DNA of 64,000 bases from Mycobacterium marseillense (lineage in GTDB: Bacteria > Actinomycetota > Actinomycetes > Mycobacteriales > Mycobacteriaceae). Under the pieces are notes generated by a model. That model did not search any database and was not told the DNA's origin. It saw only the letters and a list, made by a program, of their open reading frames with translations. The DNA is taken from the NCBI RefSeq assembly GCF_010731675.1, contig NZ_AP022584.1, positions 4,650,001 through 4,714,000 on the forward strand, in the 5' to 3' direction. Positions 41,781 to 48,924 of this stretch are shown here, piece by piece (position 1 is the stretch's first letter; every line of letters begins with the position of its first letter). Both the position numbers and the translations under genes were made by a program.

Positions 41781-42598
41781 CGCAGGAAATCAACTTTCGA
41801 CATCTTGAGCCGGCCGTCGTCGCGGTCCATGTTGACGCTGAGCCGAAACAAGGCCGGTGGCGGTTTGGCGTTATCCGGCCCTGTGGGAATGGTTTTCGCC
41901 GCCACCAGCACGACTCCCGAATTGTCGCTCAGCGATTCGACGGCGACGGCTTCGATGGAGACCTTCGTGCCGACCTTCGTTTCCTGGGCCTTCTGGACAA
42001 TCAGGGTCGACAGCACAGACAGCTGGTTCTTCTGGTCGCCGGTGGAGGCATCGATCGCGCGCTGGACATCCTCCTTGGCGTGATCGGGGTCAATCGACAT
42101 GAATGCCGTGATCCCTTGCCGGGCGGCCGCACTGAACTCCGCGGCGAGTTGGCGATTGTGCACCGCGATGTGGTGCTGCCAGAGCGTGTAGCCGCTCGCG
42201 GCCACAGACGTGGAGAAGAGCACGATGCCGACGCCGGCAGCTACAGTTTTTCGCCCCGGGCGCCGGAGCCACCCGGGACGGCGCAGCCGCCCACGACGGC
42301 GCAACCGTAGCCGTTTCCGGGTCCATTTGGCGCGGCGCTGCCCAGGATCGTCGGCGTCGTCGGCGCCTTCGGTTTCGGCCGCCCGGCGCAGGCGCAGCAG
42401 GCGCGCCAGAGCCGCCTCGGCGCGCGCTTCGGCCTGGGCAACTTCGTCGTCCGCGTTCGTTTCTGACGGGGCCGCTACGTCGTCGCTGTCGGCCCCTGTG
42501 CCTGACTGTGGTTCGTCGGGATCGGTTGCGTCCCTGGGGTCACCACGATCGTCGGCGTTGGGTCCCTCCGGGTCGTGCACGGAGAAGCAGCTTATCAC
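41777..42598 (-). CDS. Mce-associated membrane protein (first of pair 2)
   Basis: 273 residues if GTG 42598 is used (GTG 42580 is possible). An acidic and Ala-rich N-terminal region is followed by a very basic block (RRAKWTRKRLRLRRRGRLRR), one membrane helix and an external domain with HAKEDVQRAIDASTG and LKMSKVDF. Paralogue of 23614-24513, which has [15 protein letters not shown] and YKMSNVEF. The coiled-coil segment is shorter here. Function presumed: accessory to Mce complexes. Confidence 0.83.
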   Translation of the reverse strand: MISCFSVHDPEGPNADDRGDPRDATDPDEPQSGTGADSDDVAAPSETNADDEVAQAEARAEAALARLLRLRRAAETEGADDADDPGQRRAKWTRKRLRLRRRGRLRRPGWLRRPGRKTVAAGVGIVLFSTSVAASGYTLWQHHIAVHNRQLAAEFSAAARQGITAFMSIDPDHAKEDVQRAIDASTGDQKNQLSVLSTLIVQKAQETKVGTKVSIEAVAVESLSDNSGVVLVAAKTIPTGPDNAKPPPALFRLSVNMDRDDGRLKMSKVDFLR

Positions 42599-42780
42599 TG
42601 GAACCTGGGGTCAATGCCGTCATCGGACGGCTGGCTTCGTCGTCCTCACGTGCGGAAATGGCCGCTCGTCGGGGGGCGGGGCGACAGCGGGTTCGGCACG
42701 ACCCGGTGCCACCACCGTTCGGTCCAGATCATCTTCTCCAACCAGGAGAATTTTCTTTTCAGGTGTGGCAGAGTGATCGG

Positions 42781-43182
42781 GTGCGATCAATCGTGGCTCT
42801 GGTTGCCGCGTTGCTGGGCGCCGGTGTGGTGGTGGCGCCGCCAGCCACGGCAGGACCGACTGTCTGCGACTACCCCGCCTGCACCCCGGGCATCATGCCC
42901 CATCAGGTTCTGGGCGCGCCGTGTGACAACACCACCTACTACGCCTTCGGTGTCGCCGACGGCTATGTTTCCTTCGCGTCGGAACCCGGACGGTTGATGT
43001 TCTGCGGGTCGCCGAGGCGATACCAGCCTCGATGGTTCCGCTCTCCGCCGATGGCTGGGGTCAAGGAAGAAAACGCCGACTGCACGAACTACCTGAACTA
43101 CGTCGCGCAGTCGCCCGATGGCCTGTTCCTGATCTGTATTGCTCACGACGGCATATCGAGCTGGGTCCGCGCCGACACGTAG
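42781..43182 (+). CDS. Small secreted protein, unknown
   Basis: 133 residues from GTG 42781 (GTG 42763 in frame is the alternative). Signal peptide VRSIVALVAALLGAGVVVAPPATA, then a mature domain with six Cys (VCDYPACTPG, GAPCDNTTYYAFG, LMFCGSP, ADCTNY, FLICIAHDG), probably disulphide-bonded. Divergent from the Mce-associated pair 2 and convergent with the TetR at 43188, five bases apart. Family not recognised. Confidence 0.75.
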   Translation: MRSIVALVAALLGAGVVVAPPATAGPTVCDYPACTPGIMPHQVLGAPCDNTTYYAFGVADGYVSFASEPGRLMFCGSPRRYQPRWFRSPPMAGVKEENADCTNYLNYVAQSPDGLFLICIAHDGISSWVRADT

Positions 43183-43187
43183 CCGCG

Positions 43188-43790
43188 TCAGTCGCACGTC
43201 TGCCGAGGCAGCCCGAGCAGCCGGCGGCTCAAATCGGTAACCCGGTCGAGCAGTGTGGCGTCGTCGATGTCGGCGACCAGCGGATGCATGACCGCGGTGC
43301 TGAGCGCGCCGGAGAACATCGCCGCCTCGATCCGGCCGTCAAGTCCCGCATCGCTCAGTAGCACCCGATACAGGCGGTCCATGAAAAGTTGAAACGGCTT
43401 GTGCTCGGCCAGCAATCGGACGACAACGGGGTCGAATTGCAGCGTGCGCACCAGCCGGCGGTCGCGCACGGCCATCTCAATCACACCCACTAGCAGGGCA
43501 TCTCGCGCTTGAGGCCCGTCGTCGTATGCTTCGGCCGCCTCGAGTGCCGGAGCGAGGCGGCCGAGTTCGCGCTCGGTCACTGCGATGACGATCTGCTCTT
43601 TGGTCCGGAACTGATGGTAGACAGCAGCTTTCGTTATGCCGACGGCGTCGGCGATCATCTGCAGCGACGTACCGCTGACCCCGTGGGTGGCAAACAGATC
43701 CAGCGCGGCATCGAGCACCCGCGTCCGGGCCGCGCTGTGCGCGATCAGCCAGAACTGCTCATCGGTGACCTGCCGCCGTCCTGTTTCCAC
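43188..43790 (-). CDS. TetR-family transcriptional regulator
   Basis: 200 residues. N-terminal HTH with SLQMIADAVGITKAAVYHQF followed by a variable ligand-binding domain. GTG start at 43790. It is divergent from the four-gene membrane operon at 43892-46357, and an 18-bp perfect palindrome lies between them at 43822-43839, so it very likely represses itself and that operon. Ligand unknown. The length is normal for the family. Confidence 0.92.
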   Translation of the reverse strand: METGRRQVTDEQFWLIAHSAARTRVLDAALDLFATHGVSGTSLQMIADAVGITKAAVYHQFRTKEQIVIAVTERELGRLAPALEAAEAYDDGPQARDALLVGVIEMAVRDRRLVRTLQFDPVVVRLLAEHKPFQLFMDRLYRVLLSDAGLDGRIEAAMFSGALSTAVMHPLVADIDDATLLDRVTDLSRRLLGLPRQTCD

Positions 43791-43821
43791 GCACCGAGAC
43801 TAGACGACGCTATTGACCGTG

Positions 43822-43839
43822 GCTAGCCGATCGGCTAGC
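43822..43839. promoter_or_regulatory. 18-bp perfect palindromic operator for the divergent TetR/cox-like unit
   Basis: GCTAGCCGATCGGCTAGC is self-complementary over all 18 bases. A further partial copy, CTAGCCGA, lies at about 43848-43855. It sits in the 101-base gap between the TetR start and the first membrane gene, the normal site for an autoregulated TetR. Confidence 0.75.
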
Positions 43840-43891
43840 TTCGCTGACTAGCCGAGCTCTCGCGCTGATTTCGTGTGGGGAAGGAGTACCG

Positions 43892-44677
43892 ATGTCTGAC
43901 ATCGGCCGAAACGATGCAGGCGCTCGCCAATCCGCGCGCACCGCGCCCCGGCGGACCGACGGCGAGGTGATCCTGCTCTGGACGTTGCCGGCCGCGCTGA
44001 TCCTCTGGGTCGCCTCCTTTTTCCTGTTTCCGGGCTTCAACCCGCCGATGTCGCCCACCATGCCCGCCGACCAGGTCGCCGCGTTCTATCGCGATCCGGC
44101 CCACCTGCCCGAGATCCGCTACAGCATGATCCTGTTCAACTGGTTCGGCGTGTGTCTGGTCCCGATTCTCGCGCTGATCGTGCTGCAGATCCGCCGCATG
44201 GCCCATCGGACGCCGATCTTCTCGTACGCGATGTTGGGTTGCGTGGCCGGCGGTCCGACGCTGTTTCTCGTCGCCAACGTCTGCTGGCTGCTGGCCGCTT
44301 TTCGCCCGGAACGCAGCCCGGCGCTGACCCAGCTGCTCAATGATCTGGGCTGGATGACCTTCACCATCCTGGTCCCATTTCTGATCGGGCAAAGCGTAAT
44401 CCTGGCCCTGGCAATCTATTTCGACGGCCGGCCGCGCCCGGTATTCCGACGCTGGGTGGCCCACTTCAATCTGGTGGTGGCGGCCGCGCTGGTACCCGCC
44501 GCGTTCGTCGGCGTTTCCTTGACCGGCCCGCTGGCCTGGGACGGATTCTTGTCCTTCTGGGTCAAAAATGTCGCGATCGCCGTCTGGATCGTCGTGATGG
44601 GCGTCGTGTTGGGGCAAGCCGTCTACCGGGAGCGCGCCGAGAACGCCGGGCGCGCAGACGAACTGGTCGACGCATGA
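43892..44677 (+). CDS. Six-helix membrane protein, unknown (cox-like operon gene 1)
   Basis: 261 residues. Hydrophobic segments at about 27-48, 78-100, 111-133, 148-174, 186-206 and 220-241 predict six helices. The motif near the fifth helix, FNL...VPAAFVG...GPLAWDG, recurs in the next gene (LNL...VAPCWIF...GVLAWNG), as does PERSPAL / PERDPEAL, so the two are diverged tandem paralogues. No haem or copper ligand pattern of oxidase subunit I can be seen. First gene of the TetR-controlled operon; its stop overlaps the next start by ATGA. Confidence 0.82.
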   Translation: MSDIGRNDAGARQSARTAPRRTDGEVILLWTLPAALILWVASFFLFPGFNPPMSPTMPADQVAAFYRDPAHLPEIRYSMILFNWFGVCLVPILALIVLQIRRMAHRTPIFSYAMLGCVAGGPTLFLVANVCWLLAAFRPERSPALTQLLNDLGWMTFTILVPFLIGQSVILALAIYFDGRPRPVFRRWVAHFNLVVAAALVPAAFVGVSLTGPLAWDGFLSFWVKNVAIAVWIVVMGVVLGQAVYRERAENAGRADELVDA

Positions 44678-45486
44678 GCGCGGTGATCACACCGACATTG
44701 CCGGCCACTCCGCCTGCCGGACCGTTGCATCAACGACTCGCCTGGCACCTGCGGTACAACCCCAAGCGCGAACTCTGGTTGGCGTGGTGGACACTCGTCG
44801 TGTTCTACAACATCTTCTTTCCGATGTTCTTCATCGTGGCGCAAGTCCAGCCGCCACCGCAGCCCACCTGGGACCTTGCGACGCAGGCGCACTGGTTCTC
44901 CGAACGCCACCTCGGCATACCGCTTGGCTTCGGCGTCATCTTCGCGATCAGCGGCATGATCGCGATCAACAACGCCCTCATCGCGTATTCGATGCGGCGC
45001 ATGTCCGTCAGCCCCGCGTTCGGCTACACCTATCTGATCATCTACTCGCTCAGCGCCGTTCCCGGGATGCTGCTGCTCAACATCGCGTTGATCGTGGGGA
45101 CGCTGCGCCCCGAGCGCGACCCCGAAGCGCTCGGCTGGCTCTACGACTTTGCGTTCCTGTCGTTCGACGGGACCATGGGGGTGTTCCTGATCGGCTCGCT
45201 GATCTGGATGGTCGCCATCCTGCTCGACAAGAATCGCGTGTTCCCCAAGTGGTTCGGCTATCTCAACCTGTGCAACGCACTGACCGAAGTCGTCGTGGCG
45301 CCGTGCTGGATCTTCCGGCGTGGCGTCTTGGCGTGGAACGGCCAGATCGCCTGGTGGCTGGACATGGTGGTGTTCGGCATCTACCAGGTCACGTTCATCG
45401 TCATGCTGTTCCAGATGATCCGGCGCGAGGACTTCGGCACCGGACCGCTGCCCGAGCGCGCCCGCAAAGAGGCGGCCATCCGATGA
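44674..45486 (+). CDS. Six-helix membrane protein, unknown (cox-like operon gene 2)
   Basis: 270 residues with about six helices, for example LWLAWWTLVVFYNIFFPMFF, the segment after ERHLGIPLG, and MVVFGIYQVTFIVMLFQM near the end. Paralogous to the preceding gene by the PER-x-P and G-x-LAW(D/N)G features. Cytoplasmic end is charged (RREDFGTGPLPERARKEAA). Coupled to both neighbours by ATGA overlaps. The repeated coupling with CoxIII- and CoxIV-like proteins suggests one membrane complex. No enzyme function can be named. Confidence 0.82.
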   Translation: MSAVITPTLPATPPAGPLHQRLAWHLRYNPKRELWLAWWTLVVFYNIFFPMFFIVAQVQPPPQPTWDLATQAHWFSERHLGIPLGFGVIFAISGMIAINNALIAYSMRRMSVSPAFGYTYLIIYSLSAVPGMLLLNIALIVGTLRPERDPEALGWLYDFAFLSFDGTMGVFLIGSLIWMVAILLDKNRVFPKWFGYLNLCNALTEVVVAPCWIFRRGVLAWNGQIAWWLDMVVFGIYQVTFIVMLFQMIRREDFGTGPLPERARKEAAIR

Positions 45487-46073
45487 CCGACCTCGCCGAA
45501 CGCAACAAGCGCGCCGTGCCGGGCCAACCGGACATGTGGGCCTTCGTCCTGTTCGAAACACTGGTCTTCACAGCCTATTTCGGCTTCTACCTGTTCTACC
45601 GAGCCCGGCATGCCGAGCTGTTCTTGCACTCCCAGGCGCAGCTGGATCTGCGGATCGGAGTGTTCAACACGCTCGTCCTGCTGCTGAGCTCGTGGTCGGT
45701 GGCGCGCTGCGTTCAGTCGGCCCGCGCCGGCGCCTACCGGGCGGCGCTCAAAGACGTGTACATCACGGCCGCATTCGCCGCAGTCTTCCTCTTCTTCAAG
45801 GTGTTCGAGTGGGCCCGGTTGGTCGGCATCGGAAGCGGATTCGACAGCAACGACTTCTTCACCTACTACTTCTTCCTCACCGGCATTCACTTCGTGCACC
45901 TGTTGATCGGCTTCGTCGCGCTCGGCGTCATCGTCTACCAAATCCATCGAGCGGCGCGAAAAACGCAGGAGCCCAACGAAGCCCAGCAACTCGTCGAAAC
46001 CTGCGCTACCTATTGGCACACCGTGGATTTCCTATGGGTGCTCATCTTTGCGCTGCTGTACGTGGTGAGGTGA
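45483..46073 (+). CDS. Cytochrome c oxidase subunit III-like protein (NorE-like)
   Basis: 196 residues, five predicted helices. MWAFVLFETLVFTAYFGFYLFY and the later FFLTGIHFVHLLIGFVALG with ATYWHTVDFLWVLIF are typical of the heme-copper oxidase subunit III / NorE family. I start at ATG 45483, overlapping the upstream stop. Subunit III holds no metal. No gene for subunit I (heme-copper centre) or II (CuA) is present in this window, so it either joins an oxidase encoded elsewhere or works with its two novel neighbours. Confidence 0.87.
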   Translation: MTDLAERNKRAVPGQPDMWAFVLFETLVFTAYFGFYLFYRARHAELFLHSQAQLDLRIGVFNTLVLLLSSWSVARCVQSARAGAYRAALKDVYITAAFAAVFLFFKVFEWARLVGIGSGFDSNDFFTYYFFLTGIHFVHLLIGFVALGVIVYQIHRAARKTQEPNEAQQLVETCATYWHTVDFLWVLIFALLYVVR

Positions 46074-46357
46074 TCGGAATCAAATTCAACAAGCGGCTGA
46101 TGATCGTGTGGCTCGTTCTCTCGACGCTCACGCTGGCCTACCTATGGATAGATCACTCCGCCGGCGGATTGCTGACGTCGAGTGCGGTGGTGACATCGAG
46201 CGTCATCGTGATCGCACTGATCAAGGTGCGCATCATCTTTCGCGAGTTCATGGAGGTGCGAAACGCCCCCGTCCTGCTGTGCCGACTCACCGATGCGTGG
46301 GTGGCGCTGATCGGCGCCGTCTTGCTCGGCTGCTACTTCGTCGGCATGCAGATCTGA
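46070..46357 (+). CDS. Cytochrome c oxidase subunit IV-like small membrane protein
   Basis: 95 residues from GTG 46070, which overlaps the CoxIII-like stop as GTGA (ATG 46099 is an alternative). Three helices: IVWLVLSTLTLAYLWI, SSAVVTSSVIVIALIKV and WVALIGAVLLGCYFVGM, with the charged loop RIIFREFMEVRNAP. This is the pattern of the prokaryotic CoxIV-like family, usually last in cox or nor operons. It ends one base before the convergent stop of the P450 gene. Confidence 0.83.
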   Translation: MIGIKFNKRLMIVWLVLSTLTLAYLWIDHSAGGLLTSSAVVTSSVIVIALIKVRIIFREFMEVRNAPVLLCRLTDAWVALIGAVLLGCYFVGMQI

Positions 46358-46358
46358 C

Positions 46359-47654
46359 TCAGGCCACGGGCACGACCGCGTCGGCGGTCGTGAACGTCAG
46401 GTGCAGCTCGCTCAAACCCCGCAGGATGTACGTGGGCTCGTAGGTGTAACGACGCTCGGTGGCCGGCCCGTGGTGGGCTTCGTTGATTTCGATGTGCGGC
46501 ATCCGATCCAGGATCCGCTCGATCGACACGCGGCCCTCCACGCGGGCCAACGGCCCCCCGGGGCAGGAGTGCACACCGCGCGCGAACGCCATGTGTTCGC
46601 GGACGTTCTTGCGGCGCAGGTCGAACTCGTGCGGGTTGTCGAACCGGCGCGGGTCGCGGTTGGCGGCGCCCGGCAGGATCATGACCACGGTGCCGGCGGG
46701 GATGTCGACGCCGCCGATGCTGGTCGCCTTGCGGGCCAGGCGTGAGTCGCTCTTCACCGGGCTGTCCATCCGCAGCGACTCCTCGATGAAGCCCGGAATC
46801 AGGCTGCGGTCGTCACGCAGCTGTTGCTGGATGTCCGGCCGGTCACCGAGCACCTGCAGGGCGGCGCTGAGCAGCTTGGCCGTGGTTTCCTGGCCGGCGG
46901 CGAAGAGGAACGTCGCCGAGCGGACGACCTCGATCACCGGGGGCGTCGAGCCGTCCGGGTACTTCGCTTCGGCGAGGAAGGTCAGGACGTCGCCGCGCGG
47001 CTCGCGACGCCGATCCTCGATGTAGTGACAGAATTTGTCGTCGAGCCACTCCAGCGGGTTGATGCCGACCGACTCGTGGTCCAGGGCGCCCACCCGCGCG
47101 CCAGGACGATCGGCACCCAGGACGGTGCGGAACTCCTTGTGGTCCTCCTCCGGCACACCGAGCAGGTCCGCGATCACCAGCGTGGCGAACGGCTTGGAAT
47201 ATTCGGCGATGAACTCGCACTCACCGAGGCCGAGGAACTCGTCGAGCTGACGGTCGGCGAGGCGCCACATGAACTCCTCGTTCTGCTTGAGTCGGCTCGG
47301 GGTCAGCAGCTTGGCGAGCACCGATCGGGCTTTGGTGTGGTCCGGCGGATCCATGGTGACCATGTGCTCGAACATGGGGAACGAACTGCGGTGCGCGTCG
47401 ATCTGTGCGCTGATGTCGTCACCTTCGGGGGTGAACGGCAGCGGAGGGAACGGGCCGCCGAGCGCGACGATGTTGGAGAACGTCTCGGGATCCTTGTAGA
47501 TGTCGCAGGCTTCGTCGTAGCCGGTGATCGCAACGACGCCGTAGTGCGGCAGCCGCAGCACCGGGTTCTGGCTGCGCAGGTAATCGAAGTACGGGTGCGG
47601 ATCTGGGACCAGAGACGGATCGGTGAAGAAGTCGATCGACTCGAAGGTGCTCAT
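46359..47654 (-). CDS. Cytochrome P450
   Basis: 431 residues. I-helix FLFAAGQETTAKLL, ExxR in ESLR, haem loop FARGVHSCPG with the ligand Cys near residue 364, and the tail EPTYILRGLSEL. It is a paralogue of the truncated P450 at 1-296 (PTYILRGLTEL) but, unlike that one and the P450s at 1011 and 25089, has no ferredoxin gene beside it. It is divergent from the TetR at 47849, which probably regulates it through sites at 47718-47756. Confidence 0.94.
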   Translation of the reverse strand: MSTFESIDFFTDPSLVPDPHPYFDYLRSQNPVLRLPHYGVVAITGYDEACDIYKDPETFSNIVALGGPFPPLPFTPEGDDISAQIDAHRSSFPMFEHMVTMDPPDHTKARSVLAKLLTPSRLKQNEEFMWRLADRQLDEFLGLGECEFIAEYSKPFATLVIADLLGVPEEDHKEFRTVLGADRPGARVGALDHESVGINPLEWLDDKFCHYIEDRRREPRGDVLTFLAEAKYPDGSTPPVIEVVRSATFLFAAGQETTAKLLSAALQVLGDRPDIQQQLRDDRSLIPGFIEESLRMDSPVKSDSRLARKATSIGGVDIPAGTVVMILPGAANRDPRRFDNPHEFDLRRKNVREHMAFARGVHSCPGGPLARVEGRVSIERILDRMPHIEINEAHHGPATERRYTYEPTYILRGLSELHLTFTTADAVVPVA

Positions 47655-47717
47655 CGGATTGCGTCTCCCTGGGCTGGGTTAACCGGTGTCATCAACGGCA
47701 GGCGGTGTCGCCCCCGT

Positions 47718-47756
47718 GATTTCGAAATCGAAAATGTGCTGAGCACCTGCTTAGCA
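47718..47756. promoter_or_regulatory. Candidate operator cluster between P450 and TetR
   Basis: A 12-bp perfect palindrome GATTTCGAAATC (47718-47729) is followed by two 9-bp odd palindromes, TGCTGAGCA (47737-47745) and TGCTTAGCA (47748-47756), whose starts are 11 bp apart, about one helical turn. This is a plausible tandem binding site for the adjacent TetR. Confidence 0.5.
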
Positions 47757-47848
47757 TGGCGGTAATGTCAGGGTCAAGATCGAGGGCGCCGCGCCACGAT
47801 ACGATCCGTGTGGTCGGCACGGGATGGCACACAGTACGGAGCCGGGAC

Positions 47849-48568
47849 ATGACATCTGCCCGCAGGATCGGGGCGCCGGACGCGAAAAACCGCGTCTTGT
47901 TGCTCGATGCCGCCGAGAAACTGATGCTCGAAGAGGGCTATGCCGCGGTGACGTCGCGCCGCCTTGCGAACAAGGCCGGGCTGAAACCTCAGCTGGTGCA
48001 CTACTACTTCCGCACCATGGAGGAGCTGTTCCTGGAAGTCTTTCGGCGCCGGGCGGAAGAGGCGCTCGTAGCGCACGCGCAAATGCTGAAGTTGCCACAG
48101 CCGTTGTGGGCGCTGTGGCGATTCGGCACCGATCCCGCCTTCACCCGCATCTCCATGGAATTCATGGCGCTGGCCAACCACCGCAAGGACATGCGCGCCG
48201 AAATCGCTTATTACGCAGAGCGTTTCCGCGAAGAACAGCGGCAAGCGGTGGCGACGGCGCTGGAGCGCTACGGCTCCAGGATCCAAGACGAGGGCCAGGA
48301 CATCGACATCCCTCCGGTGGTGTGGACGGTGCTGATGAGCAGCCTGTCGCGTTTTCTGGTGCTCGAGCAGGCGATCGGTATGTCCGCCGGCCACGCGGAG
48401 ACGGTCGAGTTGGTGGAGAACTACTTGCGGCGCCTGGAAGGCGAACCGCAGCCGATCGAGGGTGTGCCGGAGACCTGGGTGGTTCACCAATTCCGCAGTG
48501 AGCAGAGCACGCCCTTGGCACCGTCCTTGGACACGACGACGGCACCGTCCACCGCCAAGTCGCAATGA
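47849..48568 (+). CDS. TetR-family transcriptional regulator
   Basis: 239 residues from ATG 47849, which gives a normal short lead into the HTH (SRRLANKAGLKPQLVHYYF, ~residues 33-51); upstream in-frame codons add only low-complexity residues. The C-terminal domain ends around EGVPETW, and a further ~25-residue tail runs over the 3' end of the convergent gene at 48484 (85-base overlap). Divergent from the P450 at 46359, its likely target. Other nearby lipid genes (48921-53031) could also be controlled. Confidence 0.9.
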   Translation: MTSARRIGAPDAKNRVLLLDAAEKLMLEEGYAAVTSRRLANKAGLKPQLVHYYFRTMEELFLEVFRRRAEEALVAHAQMLKLPQPLWALWRFGTDPAFTRISMEFMALANHRKDMRAEIAYYAERFREEQRQAVATALERYGSRIQDEGQDIDIPPVVWTVLMSSLSRFLVLEQAIGMSAGHAETVELVENYLRRLEGEPQPIEGVPETWVVHQFRSEQSTPLAPSLDTTTAPSTAKSQ

Positions 48569-48924
48569 AGGTTCGGCGCCCCGGGTTCGGTACCCGTGCT
48601 CGCCACGACCATCGCATACACGTCGGGCTTTGACAGGTCCAGCTCGTAGCTCCACGGCTTGCCCGGTCCGAGGTCGATGTCGACGTGCGGCGTGAACGCA
48701 TAGGGGTTGTGGCTGTAGTCGGCAAAAATGGCCGGCTCGTGATCCAGGTAATAGATGCTGGTGTAAATCGGATTCTGCGCGGACACCGTGTACTTGACGT
48801 GATGCATGACGGCCTCGTCGGCATGTGCCTGGCCGCTTCCCGCCAGCACACCGGCTGCCACCAAGAGGGACGCCGACGCCACGACGGACCCGACGCCCAT
48901 CGCCGTCCTCAGATTGATGGTCAT
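48484..48924 (-). CDS. Secreted MmpS-like protein
   Basis: 146 residues. Signal peptide with a hydrophobic core (VVASASLLVAAGVLAGSG, cleavage after QAHA). The mature part VKYTVSAQNPIYTSIYYLD, PWSYELDL and the paired Cys in LHCDLAVDG and GVLCSL resemble the extracytoplasmic domain of MmpS proteins, here without an MmpL gene. ATG 48924 follows GGAGGAG and overlaps the hydratase stop by four bases. Its 3' end overlaps the TetR coding region by 85 bases on the other strand. Confidence 0.78.
   Translation of the reverse strand: MTINLRTAMGVGSVVASASLLVAAGVLAGSGQAHADEAVMHHVKYTVSAQNPIYTSIYYLDHEPAIFADYSHNPYAFTPHVDIDLGPGKPWSYELDLSKPDVYAMVVASTGTEPGAPNLHCDLAVDGAVVVSKDGAKGVLCSLRNW

Noticed and set aside
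43892..46357. A complete cytochrome c or nitric oxide reductase operon
   Set aside because: No protein here has the His ligands of subunit I or the CuA site of subunit II. Only the CoxIII- and CoxIV-like proteins are recognisable.
47677..47690. GGTTAACC palindrome before the P450 start
   Set aside because: An 8-bp palindrome is expected by chance in this length of sequence. The TGCTNAGCA pair nearby is better supported.
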